10,010 bases of DNA from Anaerolineales bacterium (GCA_016789245.1 JAEURM010000051.1:1-10010), one strand, 5' to 3'. Numbered from the stretch's first letter, positions 1-6,966 are shown. A program made the numbers and translations. The notes: generated from the letters alone by a model not told the origin.

Positions 1-790
<790 letters not shown>

Positions 791-862
791 CAATAGTGTG
801 ATGCGGAGAACTTGATTTTTCACAACCTGAGCTATTCAGTGTTATTAACATCGTTAAAATTC
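791..862 (+). other. 23S-5S internal transcribed spacer
   Basis: This 72-nt A+T-richer spacer separates 23S and 5S rRNA. It contains GAGCTATTCAGTG near 829-841, a segment resembling the pre-rRNA processing stem that many bacteria carry just after 23S. No tRNA cloverleaf or open reading frame is visible in it. Confidence 0.7.
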
Positions 863-980
863 TCTTGGTGATTTGAGCGTCGAGGGTACACCCGGTCCCA
901 TCTCGAACCCGGAAGTTAAGCTCGACAGCGCCGATGGTACTTGGCGGGAGACCGCCCGGGAGAGTAAGTCGTTGCCAAGA
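863..980 (+). rRNA. rrf: 5S ribosomal RNA
   Basis: The core CCCATCTCGAACCCGGAAGTT (split here as CCCATCTCGAAC and CCCGGAAGTTAAG) is the classic loop B/C region of bacterial 5S rRNA. The ends pair as helix I: CTCTTGGT at 862-869 against GCCAAGAG at 974-981, which sets the length at about 118 nt, normal for the family. It follows 23S after a spacer of about 70 nt without a tRNA, the standard 23S-5S order. A perfect 7-bp hairpin (TCACTCT/AGAGTGA, 989-1007) follows immediately and may serve 3' end processing. Termini are good to a few bases only. Confidence 0.96.
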
Positions 981-1010
981 GGTTTTGATCACTCTCTTGT
1001 AGAGTGAATA

Positions 1011-1046
1011 AAAAGCGCCCAACTTATGTTGGGCGCTTTTGTTTTT
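1011..1046 (+). terminator. Rho-independent terminator of the rRNA operon, probably bidirectional
   Basis: A perfect 13-bp stem (AAAAGCGCCCAAC, 1011-1023, with GTTGGGCGCTTTT, 1028-1040) closes a TTAT loop and is followed by GTTTTT. On the opposite strand the same stem is followed by TTTTTATTC, so it can also stop the minus-strand permease operon, whose last gene ends 22 bases away at 1068. A smaller 7-bp hairpin precedes it at 989-1007. Confidence 0.92.
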
Positions 1047-1067
1047 CTGATGCCTGCTTATGTGGGG

Positions 1068-3362
1068 TTATTCTGTGCTCTTTGGGCCAAGGGCAAACAG
1101 TGTGCCATCCGTGCGGGTGAGATACAGGCGGTTGGGCACGAGCGCCCCGCCAAGGGCGAACTCCACGCTGAAGCCACCACCAAAGTTTTGCGCCCATACC
1201 AATTGCCCATCTGGGCGATGCGCCTCACACAGCATTTGAGCCACCGGGCGCGAGTTGCAGGTGTAAACCACCTCCTGCCCATCCACGGCCATCACGATAC
1301 TGCTGATAGTATTGATATCAATAATCTCTGGCACTTCACTGTTGGCCGCCTGCCAAATAATGCGGGGCGAATCAAATAAGTTGGAGTACAAAAACCAAGC
1401 GCGGCTACGGGGCGTAACGCCGCCACTGAACGGAATGCGGAAATTGAGATTGAGCGCGCGCGCATCCAATTGAATGCCGGGCACAATACTGGCGCCCGTT
1501 TCTGTAATTTGCCACTCTTCCATCCGGTCTTGCTTCTGCAAATAGGTTTTGCCATTGGCCCCCATTACATACATTTCAATGGAAGTGGGCGCACTAAAGG
1601 CCGTTTTGCCGGTGGCCGTATCTACCAGCGATTCTTGAAAGCCCAAGTAACGGCCATCTGCACTCAGGCGAATGAGTGGTTGCACATAGCTGTAAGTGGG
1701 AATGGGGATTTTCCAGCGCAAATTGCCATCGGCGGAAAGAGAGAAAAGGTGGTTGACGGTTCCGTAATAGATGTTGCCTTCCGGCCCCACAATGGAGTTG
1801 ATAAGCAAAATATCCGGCTGTTGGTTGATGAATGACCAACGGAGCGTACCCGCTGGCGAAAAGGCATGCATAGAGCCGGTGCCATCCGCAGTGAGAATTT
1901 CTCCGGCCTCAGTGAGGGCAGGCGTGCCAATCAAGATAAAGTTATCTTCATTTAGGAAAGGATCATTATCCCGAGGGATGATGAGCGAGGTAGGCGCGGC
2001 GGCTTCCCACAGAATTTGGCCGGCGGGGCTAAAGGCGAGGAGCGTACCGCCATTTTTGCCAGAGGCCACATACACCGTGCCATCATTGGCCACCACCGGG
2101 CCAGAGAGGCCCGCTTCTTCGGTGAATTGCCAAGCAATTTCCCCCGTGCTGGGGCCATTAGCGGAAGTGTAAAGCGTGGCGCTGGCATCATGCTGAGCGG
2201 AAGCCCACTGGTGGCCACCCGGAACTGTAACGGTGCTATCCGGCGTGGCCGCCTGCGCGGTTTGCGCCCACAGCCACCAGCCACCGCCCACCAAAATCCC
2301 CACCAACAACACCACCGCCAAGCCGTTGGAAAAAGTGCGTTGCCACTCGGCCAGTGATAGGAAAACTCTATCCCCCAAAGAATTGGCGAAGGCGTTCACG
2401 CGCCGTGAGAGCCAATTGCCTCGGTCACGCCGCTCTGGGCTGAATTGCCAGCGCAAACCGGCGCCCAGCAAGTTGAAGCCCAATAGCATCACAATCACCA
2501 ACGTGCCCGCCATCAGTGAACTCCACGGTTGCGTGAGGCTGTAATTGAGCATTTGCCCCAGCTCTGGTTTGCCGGTAGCGCGGATGCCGGAGAAATCACC
2601 CAGCGGAATCCAAATAGCATTGATGAAGTAGCCGAGGAAGCCAAGTGAGGCGGTGGTGAGCAGGGCGCTACTGGCTTCTAGCGCCAGCAAAACCCAAATG
2701 AGCGGGAGCAGTTGCGGCACGACGTGACGGGTGAGAATTTGCGCTTCGGAAGCGCCGAGGGCGCGTGCGGATTCTACGTAGCGTTGTTGTTTGATGAGGC
2801 GCGTTTGCTCGCGCACCACTTGAGCCACCTCCGCCCAGCCGGTGAGGGAGAGGCCAAGGATGAAGGCCCACACGCCCCAGTTTTGGCCGGTGAGGGCGAT
2901 GACGGCGAGGGCGACAAATAAAACGGGTGCAGTTACAGCGGCGCCGGTGAGGCGTTGAAGCCACCGTTCCACACGGCCGGTGGCCCAGCCGGCTAACATG
3001 CCAATCATCAAACCCACAAGCAGGCGCACGGCGGCCACCACCAGCACTAAAGTTAGTGTGGGCCGCACGGCCCAGAGGAGGCGGCTGAACACATCGCGGC
3101 CAAATTCATCCGCGCCGAGGAGAAAGTCGGGCGCTTGCAAAGGTGCAAAAGGTGGTTTGATGAAGCCGCCGCCGGGAAAGATAACAATGAAGTTTTCTTT
3201 GAGCGGGTCTGCCGGCGCGAGGCGGGGGCCGTACAATGCCAAGAACACAATGAAACCGGTGATGAGCAGGCCAATCCACAGTGACCAGTTGACGCGGCTG
3301 TAGATGCTGGGTGTTGGCTCTGGCGGACGGGTGTGGGTGGGGACGGTGGCGATGGAAGACAT
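1068..3362 (-). CDS. DppC-type ABC transporter permease fused to an extracytoplasmic PQQ-like beta-propeller
   Basis: The protein has 764 residues, over twice the usual DppC length of about 300. Residues 1-305 are a dipeptide/oligopeptide/nickel-type permease: TM1 at about 27-45, the family signature LLGADEFGRDVFSRLLW at 81-97, TM2-4 between 101 and 180, the EAA coupling loop at about 196-220 (ESARALGASEAQIL), TM5 at about 221-245 and TM6 at about 283-303. An Arg-rich segment (304-342) fits the positive-inside rule, and an extra hydrophobic helix (347-366) then takes the chain outward. Residues from about 380 to 760 carry PQQ-like/BamB-like blades with repeated DGTVYVASG, GQILW, GTLRW, GNLRW and DGTLFAL elements. 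The only two cysteines (702, 712) lie in this part, consistent with an outside disulfide. The ATG at 3362 has no clear ribosome-binding site. It is the last gene after the regulator and DppB-type permease. The substrate is unknown; the propeller could bind ligand or protein. Confidence 0.93.
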   Translation of the reverse strand: MSSIATVPTHTRPPEPTPSIYSRVNWSLWIGLLITGFIVFLALYGPRLAPADPLKENFIVIFPGGGFIKPPFAPLQAPDFLLGADEFGRDVFSRLLWAVRPTLTLVLVVAAVRLLVGLMIGMLAGWATGRVERWLQRLTGAAVTAPVLFVALAVIALTGQNWGVWAFILGLSLTGWAEVAQVVREQTRLIKQQRYVESARALGASEAQILTRHVVPQLLPLIWVLLALEASSALLTTASLGFLGYFINAIWIPLGDFSGIRATGKPELGQMLNYSLTQPWSSLMAGTLVIVMLLGFNLLGAGLRWQFSPERRDRGNWLSRRVNAFANSLGDRVFLSLAEWQRTFSNGLAVVLLVGILVGGGWWLWAQTAQAATPDSTVTVPGGHQWASAQHDASATLYTSANGPSTGEIAWQFTEEAGLSGPVVANDGTVYVASGKNGGTLLAFSPAGQILWEAAAPTSLIIPRDNDPFLNEDNFILIGTPALTEAGEILTADGTGSMHAFSPAGTLRWSFINQQPDILLINSIVGPEGNIYYGTVNHLFSLSADGNLRWKIPIPTYSYVQPLIRLSADGRYLGFQESLVDTATGKTAFSAPTSIEMYVMGANGKTYLQKQDRMEEWQITETGASIVPGIQLDARALNLNFRIPFSGGVTPRSRAWFLYSNLFDSPRIIWQAANSEVPEIIDINTISSIVMAVDGQEVVYTCNSRPVAQMLCEAHRPDGQLVWAQNFGGGFSVEFALGGALVPNRLYLTRTDGTLFALGPKSTE

Positions 3363-3457
3363 TTAGTTATCCGTGAAGTTTATCCACGAAGGCACACGAA
3401 GAGCATAAAGAAACACGAAGGGATACGAAGAAGTGCGAGGGGTGAGATTGGAAATTA
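3363..3457. repeat. Intergenic CACGAAG short tandem repeat, about 10-bp period
   Basis: The gap between the two permease genes carries CACGAAG at 3385 and 3395, a degenerate CATAAAG at 3404, CACGAAG at 3414, TACGAAG at 3424 and a degenerate TGCGAGG at 3434. The starts are spaced 9-10 bp, close to one DNA helical turn. On the coding (minus) strand the unit reads CTTCGTG. Similar CTTCGTG-type intergenic repeats are familiar from many environmental bacterial genomes. No promoter or terminator is evident, so the permease genes may still be co-transcribed through it. Confidence 0.75.
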
Positions 3458-4420
3458 TTAGGCGTCATTGGTGGTGCGGAGGCGTGGGTCTGCGGCGCGG
3501 GCAACGCTGGTGGAGAGCACTTCTGAAACGGTGAAGAGTAAGGCGAAGAAGGTGATGAGCGCGGCCAACAGGGGCGGGTTGAGGAAGAATTGCCCGGCCT
3601 CCGAAAAGTGGCCACCGATAGAGGCCACGCGTGGCGCTAATAAAGTCATTACCAACATGCGGCCTAAGCCCGGCCAACTAAACATCCATTCTACTAAAAC
3701 CAACTCACCCAAAGTAAGCCGGAAAGCTCCGGCCAGCGTTAGCACAATGGAGGCAAGGGCGTTCATCAGCACATGCCGCCAACGGATGCGGTGCCATGTG
3801 TTGCCCACACTGCGGGCCGTTACCACGTATTGTTTGCGCACTTCATCTAATATCAAATTGGAAGTAACTTGCGCGATTTGCAACGTGGGGCGGAGCATGA
3901 GGGCGAGCACCGGCATGATTAAGTGCGCATCCCAACCGAAGCCACCAAGGGGCAGAGGAAATTCTTCTATGCCGCGCAAGATGAGCCAAACGGAAATGGC
4001 CAGCACCACCGTGCCCAAGTAAAAGCTGGGGATGGCGAGGCCAAAGCTGGTGAGCGGCGTGAGCCAAGGCGCAAGGCCGGGCGGGTTGACGCGCACGCTG
4101 AACAGCCCTAGCGCCAGCCCCACTACCATGCTGAGCAGAGCCGCCACAAAAAGCAGACCTAAACTTTTACCAGACGCTTCCAGCACGGCGGCGGGCACAG
4201 TTACTTCCACGCCAATGGGGTATTGGCCAAAATTCAATTGTGGCCAACCACCGACGTATTCACCGTATAGCTGAATAAGATTAGGAAATTCTGGGGTGCC
4301 GCCAAAAGGGTGGGCCAGAGCTTGGGCAAACAGACTCACATGGGCATAGGCAAAGCCGAGGAAATTGGCCGCCAACAAAATGAGCGGAAGGATGAGCAAA
4401 CGACGCAGAAATAGGAGCAT
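3458..4420 (-). CDS. DppB-type ABC transporter permease
   Basis: This 320-residue integral membrane protein is the size of DppB/OppB-family permeases (binding-protein-dependent transport inner membrane component). A hydrophobic helix begins almost at the first residue (4-25), followed by an extracytoplasmic loop of about 60 residues. Further helices lie at about 86-107, 118-147, 166-180, 220-245 and 283-305. The EAA coupling loop that docks on the ATPase is at 198-222 (TARSVGNTWHRIRWRHVLMN), followed by the typical EWMFSWPGLGRM (244-255) and a C-terminal DPRLR. It should pair with the DppC-type fusion 95 bases downstream to form the membrane channel. It starts 31 bases after the regulator stop with no strong Shine-Dalgarno, suggesting one operon. 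No ATPase or binding protein is encoded nearby, so the rest of the importer must come from elsewhere. The substrate (peptide, nickel, sugar oligomer) is not determinable here. Confidence 0.92.
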   Translation of the reverse strand: MLLFLRRLLILPLILLAANFLGFAYAHVSLFAQALAHPFGGTPEFPNLIQLYGEYVGGWPQLNFGQYPIGVEVTVPAAVLEASGKSLGLLFVAALLSMVVGLALGLFSVRVNPPGLAPWLTPLTSFGLAIPSFYLGTVVLAISVWLILRGIEEFPLPLGGFGWDAHLIMPVLALMLRPTLQIAQVTSNLILDEVRKQYVVTARSVGNTWHRIRWRHVLMNALASIVLTLAGAFRLTLGELVLVEWMFSWPGLGRMLVMTLLAPRVASIGGHFSEAGQFFLNPPLLAALITFFALLFTVSEVLSTSVARAADPRLRTTNDA

Positions 4421-4451
4421 AAAGATTAGATGCCGGCGAGCGAAAGCGGCT

Positions 4452-5069
4452 TCACTTTTTAGAGTGAGCTTCTACCAGCGCCAGCATAACGGTTTTGGTG
4501 AAGGCGGCCACACGGCGGTGCATAGCCGCCCACTCCCGCGCGGCGCGGCGGCCTTGCGCTTGGTACACATCCACCACGCTCTCATATAAAAAGTCATCAA
4601 AGAATTGAAACAGCCGCACGGTTTCCGCCAGCGTAAGTCCGGCGGCGCGGCCCAAGCGTTCGTAATCTCGCCCCACGGCTTGGGCGGCGGCCACAGCGGC
4701 CTCGGTTTCCTCTTCTCCCAAGTATTGAAGCAAAGCATTGAGCAGACGGCGGCCCACTTCTCTAAATTCGGTGCGGCGTGCTTCACCTAGTTTGGCATAC
4801 CATTTTTGATTTTGAAGGCGGCCTTCCGTCATTTGCAAACGTGTACGGCCCAACGCGGCTTGCACAATCATTTGCTCGGTGGGGTGTTGCGCTTCTCGGC
4901 GGGTGGCCGTCCACGCCTCCACATCGGCGCGTTTAAAGCGGCGGTGTTGGCCGGCGGTGCGGTGCACGGGCAAATCACCTTTATCGGCCCATAAGCGCAC
5001 CGTAGAAGGATGCACGCCCAGCAGTTGGGCTACTTGACTTAGGCTTAACCAGTTGGGGTCTTTGCTCAC
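4452..5069 (-). CDS. MerR/excisionase-type HTH regulator with helical C-terminal domain
   Basis: This 205-residue putative DNA-binding protein begins with a helix-turn-helix at residues 6-55 of the HTH_17/excisionase type (LSLSQVAQLLGVHPSTVRLW, then a short wing with HRTAGQHRRFKRADVEAW). Residues 60-95 are a charged helical linker. Residues about 95-200 form an all-helical domain with GRDYERLGRAAGLTLAETVRLFQFF, which reminds me of the RsbRD/RsbU-N or PucR-associated helical domain; that assignment is tentative. The start is GTG (5069-5067), the only position giving the complete HTH. No ribosome-binding site precedes it, while a TACAAT -10-like box sits 8 bases upstream, so a leaderless message is possible. 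As first gene before two permease genes, it may control that operon. A role as chromosomal regulator rather than phage excisionase is favoured by the long effector domain. Confidence 0.85.
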   Translation of the reverse strand: MSKDPNWLSLSQVAQLLGVHPSTVRLWADKGDLPVHRTAGQHRRFKRADVEAWTATRREAQHPTEQMIVQAALGRTRLQMTEGRLQNQKWYAKLGEARRTEFREVGRRLLNALLQYLGEEETEAAVAAAQAVGRDYERLGRAAGLTLAETVRLFQFFDDFLYESVVDVYQAQGRRAAREWAAMHRRVAAFTKTVMLALVEAHSKK

Positions 5070-5077
5070 AAGGCGAA

Positions 5078-5083
5078 ATTGTA
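5078..5083 (-). promoter_or_regulatory. Candidate -10 box for the HTH/permease operon
   Basis: The minus strand reads TACAAT (5 of 6 bases of the TATAAT consensus), ending 8 bases before the GTG start at 5069. No good -35 hexamer is seen at the expected distance. If used, transcription would begin at or beside the start codon, which fits the absence of a Shine-Dalgarno sequence. Confidence 0.4.
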
Positions 5084-5117
5084 ACGCGGAAAGTTAAGTT
5101 GAGATGGTAGCTTTGAA

Positions 5118-5153
5118 ACACGGAAACACACGGAAGAATGTGAAGAACACGGA
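5118..5153. repeat. Intergenic ACACGGAA short repeat tract
   Basis: ACACGGAA occurs at 5118-5125 and 5128-5135, and ACACGGA at 5147-5153. A degenerate copy (ATGTGAAG) fills the gap between the second and third, giving a period near 10 bp. The tract lies upstream of the regulator gene and differs from the CACGAAG tract between the permeases. Confidence 0.6.
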
Positions 5154-5198
5154 CTTCTTTAGTTGCGGCATTTAGAGTTATTCAGAAGGGATACTTTA

Positions 5199-5221
5199 CG
5201 CCAAGCCGCAAGGGCGCAAAG
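5199..5221. repeat. CGCAAAG-type short repeat tract
   Basis: Three related heptamers, CGCCAAG (5199), CCGCAAG (5206) and CGCAAAG (5215), follow one another with a period of 7-9 bp. On the minus strand they read as CTTTGCG-type units, a pattern seen in intergenic DNA of several unrelated environmental bacteria. The tract sits just beyond the terminator of the LysM gene. Confidence 0.5.
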
Positions 5222-5240
5222 AGTAGTTTTCTTGGCCGCA

Positions 5241-5274
5241 GAAAACAAAAACGCCCACCAATTTGGTGGGCGTT
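5241..5274 (-). terminator. Rho-independent terminator after the LysM gene
   Basis: On the minus strand AACGCCCACCA and TGGTGGGCGTT form a perfect 11-bp stem (5274-5264 with 5260-5250) around a 3-base AAT loop. TTTTGTTTTC follows directly. It lies 35 bases past the LysM stop codon and closes the DAK2-like/LysM unit. Confidence 0.9.
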
Positions 5275-5309
5275 CTTGAATTTCATCTTTGGGCAGAAAG
5301 CCCACGCGC

Positions 5310-5879
5310 TTATTTCTCGGCGTCTGGGATGACGAGCACTTGGCCGGGTTTGATGAGGTTATGGTTGGGGCCAATCACATCTTTGTTGGCCTCATAGATT
5401 TCTTTCCAGCGGTTGGCCGTCTTGTAATACTTCAGCGAAATGTGGCTGAGGGTTTCACCAGCCGCCACCGTGTGTTTGGTAGCGAGGCGGGCGGCCTCTT
5501 CGGCGGCTTTGCGTGCGGCTTCCTCAGCGGCGGCTTTGGCGGCTTCTTCGGCCTTGCGCTTCTCTTCAGCTTCCAGTTTGGCTTCCATCTCGCGCAATTT
5601 GGTTTGTGCCTCGGCGGCGGCTTTTTGTGCGGCGGCGGCGCGGGCATCAGCCGCGGCCTTGGCCGATTCAGCGGCTTTGCGGGCGGCATCGGCGGCGGCG
5701 GCTTTGGCGGTGGAATCCGCCGCTTGCTTTAGAGCACTGGCGGCTTTGGCGGCTTCGGCATCGGCGGCCTCGCGCGCGGCTTCAGCGGCTTTGGCGGCGG
5801 CCACGGCGGCCGCTTTCTCATCGCGGTCAGTCACGGCGTCCACCAATTTATCGAAGATGCCTTTTTTCTGTTCGGACAT
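5310..5879 (-). CDS. LysM domain protein with alanine-rich coiled coil
   Basis: The protein has 189 residues. Residues 1-20 (MSEQKKGIFDKLVDAVTDRD) show no signal peptide or membrane helix. Residues 20-134 are an almost uninterrupted Ala/Lys/Glu helix, probably a long coiled coil reminiscent of TolA. Residues 135-186 are one LysM module (HTVAAGETLSHISLKYY ... LIKPGQVLVIP), a fold that usually binds peptidoglycan or other N-acetylglucosamine polymers. Lacking an export signal, it resembles in layout the cytoplasmic LysM proteins of the YgaU/Kbp type, although no BON domain is present. The start is firm: AGGAG at 5892-5888 lies 8 bases before the ATG. It follows the DAK2-like gene by 36 bases and precedes a terminator, so the two are likely co-expressed. 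The GCN-rich code makes long antisense frames that are not genes. Confidence 0.88.
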   Translation of the reverse strand: MSEQKKGIFDKLVDAVTDRDEKAAAVAAAKAAEAAREAADAEAAKAASALKQAADSTAKAAAADAARKAAESAKAAADARAAAAQKAAAEAQTKLREMEAKLEAEEKRKAEEAAKAAAEEAARKAAEEAARLATKHTVAAGETLSHISLKYYKTANRWKEIYEANKDVIGPNHNLIKPGQVLVIPDAEK

Positions 5880-5915
5880 GTTGAAGTCTCCTGAGTGAAT
5901 GGTTACGGATAAATG

Positions 5916-6929
5916 TTACTTCCGGCCACCCATAGCGGCTTGAAGCAAACTCTGAGCAATGAGGCCACCTGCGGCGGCCTGCGGCGAACCGGCGGCCAAC
6001 GGGTTCACTTGGCCTCCCATTAAAGCGGCCATCACGGCCTGCATGCCGGCTTGCATATTATCAGCGCCTTGCTGTTTGGCTTGCATAAAAGCCATGCCCG
6101 CCGTGAGCAAGTCGCCCAAATCTAAACCGTTATTTCCCGGCTTGGGCTGAGGCTGTTGGCTCATGCCCATCAGCGCCGTGAGCACGTTCGCGCCAGATTG
6201 CGGCTGGGGCGTGCCACCGCTCATCAGCGAGCCGAGCAGGGCGGTCATGGGGTCAGCGGGCGCTTGGGGTTGTTGAGGCGCACCGCCACCCATCAGCCCA
6301 CCCAGTAAAGCGGCCATGGGGTCGCCACCGCTTTGGGGCATTGATTGTTGGGGGGCGGGTTGTCCGCCGCCCATTAAGCCACCCAGTAATGCGGCCATCG
6401 GGTCACTGCCGGCTGAAGCTTGCGGTGTGGCTTGTTGTGGCGCTTGCCCACCGCCCATGAGTCCGCCCAGCAGTGAACCAAGGTCACCGCCGCCTTGGGA
6501 GGCTTGTGGCCGGGGTTGCACTTGGCCACTCGGCTTAACGGGCACATTGCCCATTACGGATTGCAGAAGTGAGCCAATATCATTTTGGTTAATGGAGGCG
6601 CGGCCCTGAAATTTCTGCGCGGCATCACTTAAACCGTTGGCATAGTATTGGCCCGTGCCGCCTTTAGCGTTGGCTTGCAATTGGTTGGCGGCATAACTCA
6701 GTTGGTCTGAAGGGGTTTGGCCTTTGTGCGTTTGCAGGGCTTCTGTAACCACTTGCAAGTTGTGCACCATGTTATCGCCGTGGTTGCCATTGGCGCCGTC
6801 CAAATCATTGATGGCTTGGCGATTGGTGTTGACGTTTTGTAGAGCGGCGTTAAACAAGTTGCCTAAATCTAGGCCTTGTTCCGCGCCCCCGCCTGTTGGC
6901 GTTTTGCGCCGTCGTGTTCGCGTGGTCAT
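5916..6929 (-). CDS. Divergent DhaL/DAK2-like protein with Gly-Met tandem repeat insert
   Basis: The protein has 337 residues. After a basic start (TTRTRRRK), residues 17-135 resemble the DhaL/DAK2 fold. AINDLDGANGNHGDNM (39-54) aligns with the family metal/ADP motif (LD...GDGDHG.NM) but has Asn and a two-residue contraction where ligand aspartates occur. GGTGQYYANGLSDAAQKFQG (90-109) matches the GGASGPLYG region. Residues 136-265 are low complexity with five units like DPMAALLGGLMGGG (about 147, 175, 202, 225, 247) separated by Gln/Pro/Ala linkers. Residues 268-337 again look like the DhaL C-terminal helices (GADNMQAGMQAVMAAL ... GGLIAQSLLQAAMG). There is no signal peptide. Kinase activity looks doubtful. 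The ATG at 6929 is preferred because a promoter ends about 37 bases upstream and an AAGAGA-like site precedes it. The first gene of a unit with LysM. The family call is by eye. Confidence 0.8.
   Translation of the reverse strand: MTTRTRRRKTPTGGGAEQGLDLGNLFNAALQNVNTNRQAINDLDGANGNHGDNMVHNLQVVTEALQTHKGQTPSDQLSYAANQLQANAKGGTGQYYANGLSDAAQKFQGRASINQNDIGSLLQSVMGNVPVKPSGQVQPRPQASQGGGDLGSLLGGLMGGGQAPQQATPQASAGSDPMAALLGGLMGGGQPAPQQSMPQSGGDPMAALLGGLMGGGAPQQPQAPADPMTALLGSLMSGGTPQPQSGANVLTALMGMSQQPQPKPGNNGLDLGDLLTAGMAFMQAKQQGADNMQAGMQAVMAALMGGQVNPLAAGSPQAAAGGLIAQSLLQAAMGGRK
6159..6491 (-). repeat. Coding tandem repeat (Gly/Leu/Met unit) inside the DAK2-like gene
   Basis: Five related copies of a 12-15-residue unit with core ALLGGLMGGG are spaced 22-28 codons apart and joined by Gln/Pro/Ala-rich linkers. 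Copies two and three share PMAALLGGLMGGG exactly; the outer copies are more diverged (DLGSLLGGLMGGG, PMTALLGSLMSGG, VLTALMGM). This gradient suggests internal duplication. Confidence 0.8.
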
Positions 6930-6966
6930 ATCTTTCTCTTTCACTGGATAGCGGATATTGCTGGTG

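Noticed and set aside
1068..2270. Propeller region as a PQQ-dependent dehydrogenase
   Set aside because: Only the repeat fold is recognisable; the length is too short for a quinoprotein dehydrogenase, no adjacent-cysteine pair is present, and it is joined to a permease.
3468..4022. Plus-strand frame of 184 codons opposite the DppB-type permease
   Set aside because: It mirrors the permease reading frame; the minus strand gives membrane helices and an EAA loop, and the plus frame gives nothing recognisable.
4452..4467. Hairpin TCACT/AGTGA at the end of the HTH gene as a terminator
   Set aside because: The stem is only 5 bp, overlaps the stop codon and has no following T-run on the minus strand; read-through into the permease genes is more likely.
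5289..5898. Long plus-strand open frames opposite the LysM gene
   Set aside because: They arise from the repetitive GCN/AAG codons of the alanine-rich coiled coil; their Ala/Arg- or Gly/Phe-rich translations look artificial.
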